Assembly (NCBI GenBank): GCA_963680875.1
Contig: OY804588.1
Span: 59,222,369 to 59,286,368 of the forward strand
Length of the DNA: 64,000 nt
Reading direction: 5' to 3'
Source: Bathymodiolus brooksi
Taxonomy: Eukaryota; Mollusca; Bivalvia; Mytilida; Modiolidae
Below the pieces are notes generated by a model. That model did not search any database. It saw only the letters and a program-made list of their open reading frames with translations, and was not told where the DNA came from. Shown one piece after another: positions 52,930 through 63,973 of the stretch; the first letter of the stretch is position 1; every line of letters begins with the position of its first letter. The position numbers were made by a program, and so were the translations under genes.

Positions 52930-53430
52930 ACAGGTTTAGATGTGTCTGATGCCAAAGGGATAATCAGAAGCCGTAAATCGAAGAATGACAGACAATACAA
53001 TGGCCAAAAGAAAAAAGACCAAAAAGATAGACATTACATAAAACATTACACAGAAAACAAAGAATCGAGCAACACGAACTACACTAAAACCGGGGTGAAC
53101 TTAGGTGGTCCGGAAGGGTTAGCAGGTCCTGCTCCATATGTGACACCCGTCTTGTTACTGTTAGACGACACGAGCATCATCTAATATGGAAATCGTGTTG
53201 CATACCAGTTAACATTAACCCCCTACACCATAAATGGGAATCAAGACGAATCGAACCTCGTTTTTCCGCGGAAATCGTAGCGGACATCACAATAGCGAAC
53301 TAAAAACATGAAGGCATGTAATTTGACAACATTACCAACACGAACCCCACTGCGACAAGTAAAATGAGGGGGCTAACACATGTGCTCCGGAAGTGTAAGT
53401 AGTTCCTACGCCACATTTAACCTGATCCAT
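52930..53430 (+). repeat. Mussel-type dispersed element
   Basis: 'gggataatcagaagccgtaa', 'gagcaacacgaactacac', 'ggtgaacttaggtggtccgg' and 'tcctgctccatatgtgacac' give the same order as 1-450. A second partial copy starts at 53338 ('caacacgaaccccactgcga'). Confidence 0.7.
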
Positions 53431-53794
53431 TGTGCAAAGGACAATATTATCGTTTGAAGAAGACAATAATGTATGTATTTTTGGACGGAGGACTTATAAA
53501 CTTGTAAGCTATCTGTTTATATAGCAATTGACAAAAATATATTTCCGTACAATGCAAGTTAATGATAAGTCATTAAATATGTATGCATATTCTTTTGATA
53601 TAGAACCGTTTAAAACATATCCTTCAGCCCCCATATACTAGCTTAATCCGGTTTTCGTTTTAAATAATGTAGTTATTAATAAAGCTAAGGTTTTTTTCCC
53701 TCAGGCATAGGTGACCTTATCAGATTTTGGCTGTCATGTTTAGACCCTTGGGTCTTCTTACTACCAAAGACTTTTAAATTAGTTTGCCTTCAAA

Positions 53795-53885
53795 TATTTT
53801 GGCTTTGAGCATTCCTGTTGAAGTTTATTCTAGAAACACGTCGTATGCACTAAATTCCATATCTACATTTTTATTAAAGTAATTG
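53795..53885 (+). repeat. Dispersed repeat, as at 62935
   Basis: 'gagcattcctgttgaagttt', 'tctagaaacacgtcgtatgc', 'actaaattccatatctac'. The flanks 53431-53794 and 53886-54427 show no gene. Confidence 0.6.
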
Positions 53886-54427
53886 ATATGCAAACAACAT
53901 TCTCAATGGCTTAAATAATCAATTACAAAGTCAAACGTATGTACTTGTCAATGTGTTTGGAGAAAAAAACATGGTCTTAGTTTGCTTGTTATCGGTCCCT
54001 GAAAATAAAATTGAGGTAAACAGAAAACGAAGAGCAAGAACACCCACGGCGATTTTTTGTCATATTTGACACTATGTTTGGTAACGATTTGTAATACCTC
54101 AAATGACAATTTTGGGTAATTTATTCTAAAAATTTGATATGAATAAATTTAACGTGTTATTATTACATGTAGACCAAACTGGATGAAAAGTTGTCAAATC
54201 ACAGTATTTTAATTTTTGTTGATGGTTTTTTAGACAATTATGCTCTTTTGATGGTTACTAAGGGAACGGCAATATCTAGGCGCGTTTTATTTTGTAAGCA
54301 AATGTGTATAATCAAGTATTAAATCCCAAAATTTTACCTCACACGTCTATATTTCGCATACAATTTAACATAGTCTAGTAGTAAACTACAATTGTTTTTG
54401 TTATAAGCACCAGGATAAATAAGAAAA

Positions 54428-55140
54428 ACTTGAATACATTTTGTATTCCAAATGGGTAATCAGAAGCCGTAAATCGAAGAAGGACAGACAATACAATGAC
54501 CAAAACAAAGTTTGAAGAAACTAAATGGGTAATCAGAAGCCGTAAATCAAAGAAGGACAGACAATACAATGACCAAAACAAAGTTTGGAGATATCAAATG
54601 TGTAATCAGAGGCCGTAAATCAAAGAAGGACAGACAATACAATGACCAAAACAAAGTTTGAAGAAACTAAATGGGTAATCAGAAGCCGTAAATCAAAGAA
54701 GGACAGACAATACAATGACCAAAACAAAGTTTGGAGATATCAAATGTGTAATCAGAGGCCGTAAATCAAAGAAGGACAGACAATACAATGACCAAAACAA
54801 AGTTTGAAGAAACTAAATGGGTAATCAGAAGCCGTAAATCAAAGAAGGACAGACAATACAATGACCAAAACAAAGTTTGGAGATATCAAATGTGTAATCA
54901 GAGGCCGTAAATCAAAGAAGGACAGACAATACAATGACCAAAACAAAGTTTGGAGATATCAAATGTGTAATCAGAGGCCGTAAATCAAAGAAGGACAGAC
55001 AATACAATGACCAAAACAAAGTTTGAAGAAACTAAATGGGTAATCAGAAGCCGTAAATCAAAGAAGGACAGACAATATAATGATCAAAGCAAAGTTTGAA
55101 GAAACTAAATGGGTAATCAGAAGCCGTAAATCGAAGGACA
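54428..55140 (+). repeat. 73-bp tandem array with two alternating unit types
   Basis: Units start at 54510, 54583, 54656, 54729, 54802, 54875, 54948, 55021 and 55094. Type A reads 'gtttgaagaaactaaatggg' and type B 'gtttggagatatcaaatgtg'; the order is A B A B A B B A A. The shared remainder ('taatcagaagccgtaaatc...gacaatacaatgacc') is the 5' part of the mussel-type element. Confidence 0.93.
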
Positions 55141-55540
55141 AGCAATGATTTACAAAACACTACATAGAGCACTAAAGATTGAGCTACGCGAGTCTACTAT
55201 AAACTGGGGATGAACTCAGGTGCTGAGGAAGGGAAAGAAATTCCTGCTCCACTAGTGACACCCATCGTGATACACTTGTTGCAAATCCAGTGATAAGTCA
55301 GCAATGCAGAAAGGACAGTGAAGTGATAACGATAAGTGGAAACTATCCGTGGTCCTTTATGACACAGATTTTCCGTAACGGTTAAACAAGTCATGATTGC
55401 GACCGTAATACTTTCGAAGTGATGACTTCAATTTAGTCAATAGTAACCCTTGGTTCGGTAGTTTCTTTGTCATCAGCAACCCCCTATCAAGGAAATTACG
55501 ATAGGAACCACAAAAAACATTTTTGAATTTTTTTACAGGT
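55094..55540 (+). repeat. Mussel-type dispersed element, body
   Basis: It continues directly from the 73-bp array: 'gggatgaactcaggtgctga', 'ttcctgctccactagtgaca', 'ccgtaacggttaaacaagtc', 'gtaacccttggttcggta'. Confidence 0.75.
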
Positions 55541-55582
55541 TTCAATGTGTATCAATGGATTCTTCTATATAACTTTAATGGC

Positions 55583-55765
55583 TCTTTAAAATCTGATTCA
55601 ACCCACCATTTCTTTATAAATGCCTGTACCAAGTCAGGGTCATTACGGTTTTCACAGTTTTCCGGTTGTTGACTGATTTTGTCTGTTTATATACTTATGA
55701 GTTTTGACTTTCCCTTTGTAAGATTGTTCGGAGTTCGGTAATTTTGTTATTACCCTTATTATCTA
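55583..55765 (+). repeat. TGCCTGTACCAAGTCAGG repeat
   Basis: Very similar to 31486-31710, starting 'tttaaaatctgattcaaccc'. Confidence 0.75.
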
Positions 55766-55814
55766 TATAACTTTAATGTTACAGAGTGAGAGAGTTCAAA
55801 TTAATACAAAGTAA

Positions 55815-55965
55815 ATACAGTCAACCCTGTATTAAGATAGAGAAAAAGTGGTGACCTCTTAAAACAGGTTCAATTCATATGAAATTTTCTATGACAGGAC
55901 AAGAAAAGGGTTACCTTTTAATACATGTGACTGCTTAATAGAGTTGAAGGCATTGACATGTTTGA
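55815..55965 (+). repeat. Dispersed repeat, as at 26275
   Basis: 'acagtcaaccctgtattaag', 'gtgacctcttaaaacaggtt', 'gtgactgcttaatagagttg'. Confidence 0.65.
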
Positions 55966-56186
55966 CTACACATTATTACATCAATTATCAAACGTATTAA
56001 TACGTGTACTATACAAAGAATACTAATACTAATAGAGGTGTGAAGGGATTTTTCAATAACTAGATGCCAGATTCCTCTTCTAAAAATGTCACACTTCTTC
56101 TTAAAAATATCAAACCTCCGGAATCAATTTAAGGTTTAATTAGAATGTTGTGTCGTGCTTACTGCCTGATTTAAAATAACGTTAGG

Positions 56187-56308
56187 GTTATGGTGTTTAA
56201 CAATATTCCAGTTATATCTTGACGGTCAGTTTTGTTAGTGGAGGAAACTGGAGTACCCGGAAGAAAACCACAGACCTGTCGCAAGTCACTGACAAACTTT
56301 ATCACATC
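56187..56308 (-). repeat. SINE family 1, 3' half
   Basis: 'gggttatggtgtttaacaat' (13 or so bases of the tail deleted), 'gttagtggaggaaactggag', 'cacagacctgtcgcaagtca'. It ends 40 bp before the 47-bp array. Confidence 0.75.
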
Positions 56309-56348
56309 TCGATCATAATAGTTTCACAGAAAAGAATAAAATAAAATG

Positions 56349-57199
56349 AAAAAACAACAAATACCACACTGTCGGAACATTTCCAAAATCCAATAGAAAA
56401 ACAAAAAATACCACACTGTCGGAACATTTCCAAAATCCAATAGAAAAACAAAAAATACCACATTGTCGGAACATTTCCAAAATCCAATAGAAAAACAAAA
56501 AATACCACACTGTCGGAACATTTCCAAAATCCAATAGAAAAACAAAAAATACCACACTGTCGGAACATTTCCAAAATCCAATAGAAAAACAAAAAATACC
56601 ACATTGTCGGAACATTTCCAAAATCCAATAGAAAAACAAAAAATACCACATTGTCGGAACATTTCCAAAATCCAATAGAAAAACAAAAAATACCACACTG
56701 TCGGAACATTTCCAAAATCCAATAGAAAAACAAAAAATACCACACTGTCGGAACATTTCCAAAATCCAATAGAAAAACAAAAAATACCACACTGTCGGAA
56801 CATTTCCAAAATCCAATAGAAAAACAAAAAATACCACACTGTCGGAACATTTCCAAAATCCAATAGAAAAACAAAAAATACCACACTGTCGGAACATTTC
56901 CAAAATCCAATAGAAAAACAAAAAATACCACACTGTCGGAACATTTCCAAAATCCAATAGAAAAACAAAAAATACCACACTGTCGGAACATTTCCAAAAT
57001 CCAATAGAAAAACTAAAAATACCACACTGTCGGAACATTTCCAAAATCCAATAGAAAAACAACAAATACCACATTGTCGGAACATTTCCAAAATCCAATA
57101 GAAAAACAAAAAATACCACACTGTCGGAACATTTCCAAAATCCAATAGAAAAACAAAAAATACCACACTGTCGGAACATTTCTAAAATCCAATAGAAAA
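56349..57199 (+). repeat. 47-bp tandem array (18 copies)
   Basis: 'gtcggaacat' recurs exactly every 47 bp from 56371 to 57170. The unit is 'taccacactgtcggaacatt' plus 'tccaaaatccaatagaaaaa' plus a short A run. Since 47 is not a multiple of three, each minus-strand frame shows a 47-residue repeat over three units; these 231-288 codon frames are artefacts. Cac/cat is the main variant. Confidence 0.95.
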
Positions 57200-57300
57200 A
57201 TCGTAGAAAGAAGCAAAATCAATATCCTTAACGCATAAAATACATGACCGCTCAATTTCCTGGCTTGGTACGGGCGTTTCAAAAAAGTGACGGGGACAAA
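57200..57300 (+). repeat. Parent repeat of the 47-bp array, right flank
   Basis: 'gcaaaatcaatatccttaac', 'atacatgaccgctcaatttc' and 'ggcttggtacgggc' match 61069-61150. Confidence 0.7.
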
Positions 57301-57426
57301 CTAGCTTTATAAGTCCAAAGTATTCGTTATGGGTGGTCTCATTACTCTCCTAACTTATTTCTGAATTAGATAGATATATTCTCAATAAAAATAATTCAAG
57401 AACACTTCAATGCAAATTGAAAGTTG

Positions 57427-57487
57427 AGGGCTAGGGCTATGGTGTTTAATGCGACTTTCAACAATATTTCAGTTATATTGTGGCGGA
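57427..57487 (-). repeat. SINE family 1, tail fragment
   Basis: 'ggctatggtgtttaatgcga', 'ctttcaacaatatttcagtt', 'atattgtggcgga'. Confidence 0.7.
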
Positions 57488-57579
57488 ATTGAAAGTTGAA
57501 TTTCTTTGTTTCAATACACGTAAGTAATACATTTAACTACCATATCCTGATTGACTGGTAAAAACAGATAAACGGACAG

Positions 57580-59880
57580 GAGGTCACATGGTAAAACGTC
57601 ATTTTTATAGGACAAAAAGTCATAGAACAGAAAGTCTTAGGACAGAAAGTCACAGGGTAAAAGATCACAGTTTTGATAGGATAAAAAGTCATAGAACAGA
57701 GAGTTACAGGGTAAAAAGTCACAGTTTTGTTAAGGACAAAAAGTCATAGGACAGAAAGTCACAGGGTAAAAAGTCACAGTTTTGTTAAGGGTAAAAAGTC
57801 ATAGGACAGAAAGTCACAGGGTAAAAGATCACAGTTTTGATAGGACAAAAAGTCACAGGACAGAAAGTCACAAGGCAAAAAGTCACAGTTTTGTTAAGGA
57901 CAAAAAGTCATAGGACAGAAAGTCACAGGGTAAAAGATCACAGTTTTGATGGGACAAAAAGTCATAGGACAGAAAGTCACAGGGTAAAAGATCACAGTTT
58001 TGATAGGACAAAAAGTCACAGGACAAAAAATCACAAGGCAAAAAGTCACAGTTTTGTTAAGGACAAAAAGTCATAGGACAGAAAGTCACAGGGTAAAGAT
58101 CACAGTTTTGATGGGACAAAAAGTCATAGGACAAAAAGTCACAGTGTAAAAGATCACAGTTTTGATAGGACAGAAAGTCACAGGACAGAAAGTCACAAGG
58201 CAAAAAGTCACAGTTTTGTTAAGGACAAAAAGTCATAGGACAGAAAGTCACAGGGTAAAAGATCACAGTTTTGATAGGACAGAAAGTCACAGGGTAAAAA
58301 GTCACAGTTTTGTTAAGGACAAAAAGTCATAGGACAGAAAGTCACAGGGTAAAAGATCACAGTTTTGTTAAGGACAAAAAGTCACAGGACAGAAAGTCAC
58401 AGGGTAAAAAGTCACAGTTTTGTTAAGGATAAAAAGTCACAGGACAAAAAGTCACAGTTTTGTTAAGGACAAAAAGTCACAGGACAGAAAGTCACAGGAC
58501 AGAAAGTCACAAGGTAAAAAGTCAGTTTTGTTAAGGATAAAAAGTTACAGGACAAAAAGTCACAGTTTTGTTAAGGACAAAAAGTCATAGGACAGAAAGT
58601 CACAGGGTAAAATATCACAGTTTTGATAGGACAAAAAGTCACAGGACAGAAAGTCACAAGGCAAAAAGTCACAGTTTTGTTAAGGACAAAAAGTCATAGG
58701 ACAGAAAGTCACAGGGTAAAAGATCACAGTTTTGATAGGACAAAAAGTCACAGGACAAAAAATCACAAGGCAAAAAGTCACAGTTTTGTTAAGGACAAAA
58801 AGTCATAGGACAGAAAGTCACAGGGTAAAGATCACAGTTTTGATGGGACAAAAAGTCATAGGACAGAAAGTCACAGTGTAAAAGATCACAGTTTTGATAG
58901 GACAGAAAGTCACAGGACAGAAAGTCACAAGGCAAAAAGTCACAGTTTTGTTAAGGACAAAAAGTCATAGGACAGAAAGTCACAGGGTAAAAGATCACAG
59001 TTTTGATAGGACAGAAAGTCACAGGGTAAAAAGCCACAGTTTTGTTAAGGACAAAAAGTCATAGAACAGAAAGTCACAGGGTAAAAGATCACAGTTTTGT
59101 TAAGGACAAAAAGTCACAGGACAGAAAGTCACAGGGTAAAAAGTCACAGTTTTGTTAAGGATAAAAAGTCACAGGACAAAAAGTCACAGTTTTGTTAAGG
59201 ACAAAAAGTCACAGGACAGAAAGTCACAAGGTAAAAAGTCACAGTTTTGTTAAGGATAAAAAGTTACAGGACAAAAAGTCACAGTTTTGTTAAGGACAAA
59301 AAGTCATAGGACAGAAAGTCACAGGGTAAAATATCACAGTTTTGATAGGACAAAAAGTCACAGGACAGAAAGTCACAAGGCAAAAAGTCACAGTTTTGTT
59401 AAGGACAAAAAGTCATAGGACAGAAAGTCACAGGGTAAAAGATCACAGTTTTGTTAAGGACAAAAAGTCACAGGACAGAAAGTCACAAGGTAAAAAGTCA
59501 CAGTTTTGTTAAGGACAAAACGTCACAGGACAGAAAGTCACAGGGTAAAAAGTCACAGTTTTGTTAAGGATAAAGTCACAGGACAAAAAGTCACAGTTTT
59601 GTTAAGGACAAAAAGTCACAGGACAGAAAGTCACAAGGTAAAAAGTCACAGTTTTGTTAAGGATTAAAAAGTCACAGGACAAAAAGTCACAGTTTTGTTA
59701 AGGACAAAAAGTCACAGGACAGAAAGTCACAAGGTAAAAAGTCACAGTTTTGTTAAGGATAAAAAGTCACAGGACAAAAAGTCACAGTTTTGTTAAGGAC
59801 AAAAAGTCATAGGACAGAAAGTCACAGGGTAAAAGATCACAGTTTTGATAGGATAGAAAGTAATAGGACAGAAAGTTGCA
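57580..59880 (+). repeat. 54-bp tandem array with higher-order repeats (about 2.3 kb)
   Basis: Small blocks ('aaaaagtcacaggacagaaa', 'gtcacagggtaaaa', 'gatcacagttttgatagg', 'cacagttttgttaaggac') recur about every 54 bp in a patterned order. Rare variants recur as well: 'gggtaaagatcacag' at 58091 and 58822. Frames at 57837 and 58623 encode identical starts, showing a 0.73-0.79 kb higher-order unit. Not coding. Confidence 0.93.
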
Positions 59881-60021
59881 ATTAATATTTTCTTATTTTG
59901 AATGCAACCTCTAGGACAAAAAGTCACAGGACAAATATATTTGGTTAAAAATATTGTAGGGATAAAATGTCACAATACACATTTTTTTAAACATTTGTTA
60001 GATTATTTAGTCATATACGGG

Positions 60022-60385
60022 ACCGTCGTGGCACCTGGTGATTGTACGGTTGTTTAACTTACAACTACCTATGCAATAAATGTCTTGTGAGTTAGAATCC
60101 CGCACATGGTGAGGTTTACTCGATACAACATTATCCTGCTTCACGACATGAAATTATTGTATTGCTGGTACGCTATGTTGTAAATTGTAGTGATTAGGCG
60201 TTTATAATGTTGCTATAACTTGAGTACAATACCATTTTTGATATTAGAGCAATAAAATATGTTTAATTCAAGTATTATGTTTGCAATTTACAAGGTACTC
60301 TGGTGTCCTCCACCAATAAAACTAACCGCCACTATATAACTGAAATATTGTTGAAAGAGGCGTTAAACACCATGCACCAACAAAC
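60022..60385 (+). repeat. SINE family 1 interrupted by about 150 bp of foreign sequence
   Basis: Head to 'cgatacaacattatc' (60022-60135) and tail from 'ggtactctggtgtcctccac' (60292) to 'gcgttaaacaccatgcacc'. The middle block is replaced by AT-rich sequence. Confidence 0.7.
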
Positions 60386-60999
60386 CAGCGGAATCCCACA
60401 TCACAATTCAACCCCAATGCTCACGTAATCAGTTATGAATGAGATTTTTTTTTTCAAGTCTTTATTTTTATTTTTTATTACAATCAATATCCTAAAGCTG
60501 TAAATAATCCTCTCCTCCATTTAAACATTTCATTCAATATCGGTTAACGACCAGGCTTTAAATGTGCATGCACTTTTATAAAAGATGACATAACATTATA
60601 TAAGAGGGACCTTGAGAATTTTATTTTTCGTTTCTCCTGGATGAGTAGGACATTGTTAATCAACGGAAAAGGGGAATGGTTGCTTCTGAATGTTTAATGA
60701 ATTCGAAAACCTTATTCTCATGTTTTTTTTGGCAAAACATGTGTAGCTCGTTGTGGGACCCTCACCCCCTCAATTTTACTGCATTTTTGGCAAACGTCTG
60801 TAGCTCGTTGTAGGACCTCTCCCTCAATGTTCCCCCTTTGGTCATGGTTAGGTTCTCTTCTAATATTCAATGTTGTTTTTTTTTATTTTTTTTATTATTT
60901 GATCGCATTCCGACAAATTTAACAAAAGTTCGGTATATAATTACACAGTCCAATACTTCTACCGGATATACTATCGTAAAGTAATATGGTAATACTAAA
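60386..60999. other. AT-rich spacer with short direct repeat
   Basis: 'ttggcaaaacatgtgtagct' and 'tttggcaaacgtctgtagct', each followed by 'cgttg(t)gggacc', occur 60 bp apart near 60730 and 60787. No gene. Confidence 0.45.
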
Positions 61000-61150
61000 A
61001 TGAACTGCAAAAAACAAAACATACCACACAGTCAGATCACTTCCAAAATCGAATAGAAAATTCGTATAAAAAGCAAAATCGATACCCCTAACACACAAAT
61101 ACATGACTGCTCACTTCCCTGGTCTGGAACAGGCACCTCAATAAAAAGTG
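61000..61150 (+). repeat. Single-copy relative of the 47-bp array and its flank
   Basis: 'cataccacacagtcagatca', 'cttccaaaatcgaatagaaa' then 'gcaaaatcgataccccta' and 'ggtctggaacaggcacct': one unit followed by the same flank as 57200. Confidence 0.75.
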
Positions 61151-61575
61151 GCGGGGTCACAATATTTTTTTGGACTAAAAATTTTATTTAAATTTACTGG
61201 ACTGAAAAAAACTGAATTTAATTTTAACAGAGTGAAATAGTAATGTTTGAAGGAATATGCATTATATTTCAACGCAGCTTATTTCATTCCCAATATCTTT
61301 TGTCTATCGCTTGTTTTCTTACACTATTTCATGGACTGTCTACTTTACACTGGTCAAAAACAAAAGATTGGGTATGCATATGAACATATGAAATGGTATA
61401 CGTTGCATGTACAAAGGTTCGAAAACATATATTATATTGCTGCTCTTCATCTCTCAGTGAAATCGTTTTGGAGTCATGTCATGTAACCTTTCATTCATCT
61501 TTGACCTTCAATTGTGTATTCGGTTTTTATACCTAAAGATTTAGTAAGCTCATAGTTGATTGGTCAGTTGAAAAT

Positions 61576-61851
61576 ATGAACCTTGACATGACCTCACACG
61601 GGATATCGCTAGATGTTAGTGTATCGCCAAAGAAAAGAAAAAAAAAGCATAATTATTTAATTAGGTTGGCAGCCTTCTGGTCGCTAACCAATAAATTTGT
61701 ATATGCGACATATCAGAAAGATCTAAAATACGAGTTTATTCAACTAAAACATTGTCTTCAGTATGGCCACAGCTACCACAAAATAATAGAAAATATCAAC
61801 AAACTCTACTACATATCTAAGGGGAGTGTTAACAGATTTAATGAGCCATGA
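61576..61851 (+). other. 91-codon ORF, unrecognised
   Basis: 'MNLDMTSHGISLDVS' then 'RLAAFWSLTNKFVYATYQKD' and 'HSYHKIIENINKLYY'. The composition is protein-like, but I cannot place it. The basic, tyrosine-rich end could be a transposon ORF fragment. No flanking exons seen. Confidence 0.2.
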
Positions 61852-61910
61852 GAACCGTCACAAATACAGTACTGTGTGAAATTTAATCAATTGATCGAAT
61901 GTTGATGTTG

Positions 61911-62170
61911 TACAATGTGTACTAGATCAACACGCTTAGGTCGAATTTTATAGTGTTAGCTCTCTGAAAGTGAAACAACAGTCCGCATGTAGATATGTCG
62001 CCCTTCTCGGACACATTATCCTGATTCGGAGCTAATCAGTCTTTACTCTTACTCCTTAATTATATACTTAGCGAAGAAGCAACAAATACCAATGTTATAG
62101 TCTTTGGTTTAACACGAACCCACGATCTACAGCATTCGAAGCGAACACGCTAACTATTACACCATCAAGT
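61911..62170 (-). repeat. SINE family 2
   Basis: 'gtgtactagatcaacacgct', 'gtgttagctctctgaaag', 'caacaaataccaatgttata', ending 'gcgaacacgctaactattac' with the tRNA-like head. Confidence 0.65.
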
Positions 62171-62259
62171 TATAAATAAACTTTACAATAAAAAATCAAA
62201 AAGTAATGGGCGACAAAATAAACAACAACACTCCAGTCATATGTCAAATCCCAAGCAGG

Positions 62260-62505
62260 GGCCGTCGTGGTCGTGATCGTATGGTAGTTGATTAACAGGT
62301 ATATATATACCTGTGCAATCAGTGCCTATCACCATTAAAGTTGTGAGTTCGAACCCCGTTCATGGCGAGATATACTCGATACAACATTATGTCATAGTTT
62401 GTTTGTGACTGGCGACAGGTCGTCAAGGTTTTCCCCGGGTTCTCCGAACAACTCTGAAATATTGTTGAAAGTGACGTTAAACACCATAAACCAAACCAAA
62501 CCATC
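62260..62505 (+). repeat. SINE family 1, reference copy
   Basis: Head 'ggggccgtcgtggtcgtgat', A-box-like 'tatggtagttg', B box 'gagttcgaaccccgttcatg', linker 'gatacaacattatgtcat', middle 'gcgacaggtcg', tail 'gaaatattgttgaaagtgac' and 'gttaaacaccataaacc'. The head shows polymerase III promoter boxes, as expected of a tRNA-derived SINE. Confidence 0.85.
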
Positions 62506-62934
62506 AAATCTCAAACTTTTAGACACGGAAAGGAAAACGTTAGAATCAGATGGAAATCTGAGAACCCTCTCATCTATGTCCTGAGTTTGAACAAGCAAAA
62601 ACATAGCGGTAATAAAGCGGTTAATTGAATCACACACCCATTCTTTTGTCATTATATATTGGTTTGTAGGTCAGGGAAACCTGAATACTCGGAAGAATTC
62701 ATCGACCCTCGACATAATAACGAGTAATTGAAATACTTTGAATTGCGCAAAATTAAAATTTAAAAAACCTAAATAAGTTAATAAAACATATTCACACAAA
62801 TTGCCCAATTAAAGTTCCACTGCTGCAAAGAAATAAAGGCACTACATGGCACACATAATTGCTTCACCTTGAATGGAATGTATTTAGAATTAACGAAAAG
62901 TTCCTGTTTAGGGGCTTTTTTGGTTTTATTGCTC

Positions 62935-63050
62935 CCAAAACTTGAATTTATTTTGGCTTTCTGGTCTTTCGGTTTTGAGCATTCCTGATGAAGGTTATTC
63001 CAGAAACTCGCCGAGCGCACTAAATTTGATATCTACGACTTTATTGCATG
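62935..63050 (+). repeat. Dispersed repeat 'gagcattcctgatgaaggtt'
   Basis: 'ggttttgagcattcctgatg', 'ggttattccagaaactcgcc', 'gcgcactaaatttgatatct'; the best-preserved of the four copies. Confidence 0.65.
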
Positions 63051-63359
63051 AGGAAATAAAACAAACAACTGTTCTGTGAAAGAAAAAGAACGCTCCGTGA
63101 TTTTTCTTGTAAATGAATTAGATTGTCGAAAATATTAAATGTGTCGAGTAACAAACAAAGGAAAAGGTGATGTGCAAAGTGAAATTTTGTGAAAATAAAT
63201 GTTGGATGTATCGAGAAAAAAAGAAGCCAAAATGGGCAATAAACGTCAGAGAAATTTACAATCTAGAGACACAGACAATGTTGAGCACAAGACACAGAAC
63301 GACGACAAACAGAACAAAAAACCCTAACACAGAACACTAAAACGATTGTAAAAATGGGG

Positions 63360-63617
63360 TCAGCGCTATGGTGCTTAACGCCACTTTCAACTATATTCCA
63401 GCTATATAGTGGTGGTCAGTTTGATTGGTGGAGGAAACCTGAGTACCCGGAGAAAACCACCGACCTGCCGCAAGTCTCTGACTAACTTTATCACATAATG
63501 TTGTATCGAGTACACCTCACCATGGGTGGAATTCGAACTCACAATTTAGTGTTGATAGGTACTGATTGCACATATAGTTGTTAATCAAACTACCATACAA
63601 TCACGACCACGACGGTC
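63360..63617 (-). repeat. SINE family 1, full length
   Basis: Tail 'gctatggtgcttaacgccac', middle 'ccaccgacctgccgcaagtc', B box in reverse 'gtggaattcgaactcac', head end 'caatcacgaccacgacggtc'. Confidence 0.85.
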
Positions 63618-63973
63618 CAATTGTATAAATACTCAAATAAGTTACGGAAAATAAAACAAAATAAATAAACATTAAATACAATGTATAATGCAATGTGAGT
63701 GTAATATGTATACCAAATGACTTGTAACATGAAGCCATGTCATATCACATCTAGGTCGTTGATTATTGCACGGCTCTCTGAGAGTAATAAAACTACAGCC
63801 CAGTTTTATAGTGTGCAATATCTAGTATCTGCGTGTATTATTTCATAGTTCTTAGTTGTTGCTTATATTCTGGTATATAAACCATGAAAAGGTCAAGGAA
63901 AAACAATGCATTCATGTTACAATTAAACATTGACATGGTTTATTATATGCATTTATTTATGTTTGATATTTAG

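Noticed and set aside
54428..55140. CRISPR-like look of the 59- and 73-bp arrays
   Set aside because: The repeats are contiguous without unique spacers, the setting is a spliced animal genome, and no cas genes are present.
56302..57179. Three overlapping minus-strand ORFs of 231-288 codons
   Set aside because: A 47-bp tandem repeat without stops read in three frames; each is a 47-residue repeat with no other sequence.
57837..58808. Lys/Ser/Thr-rich ORFs of 79 and 61 codons
   Set aside because: Identical pieces of the 54-bp array, opened by chance in two higher-order copies.
62260..62505. tRNA genes suggested by B-box sequences (GTTCGAACCCC)
   Set aside because: The heads cannot fold into a full cloverleaf and are followed by the same SINE middle and tail; they are tRNA-derived SINEs.
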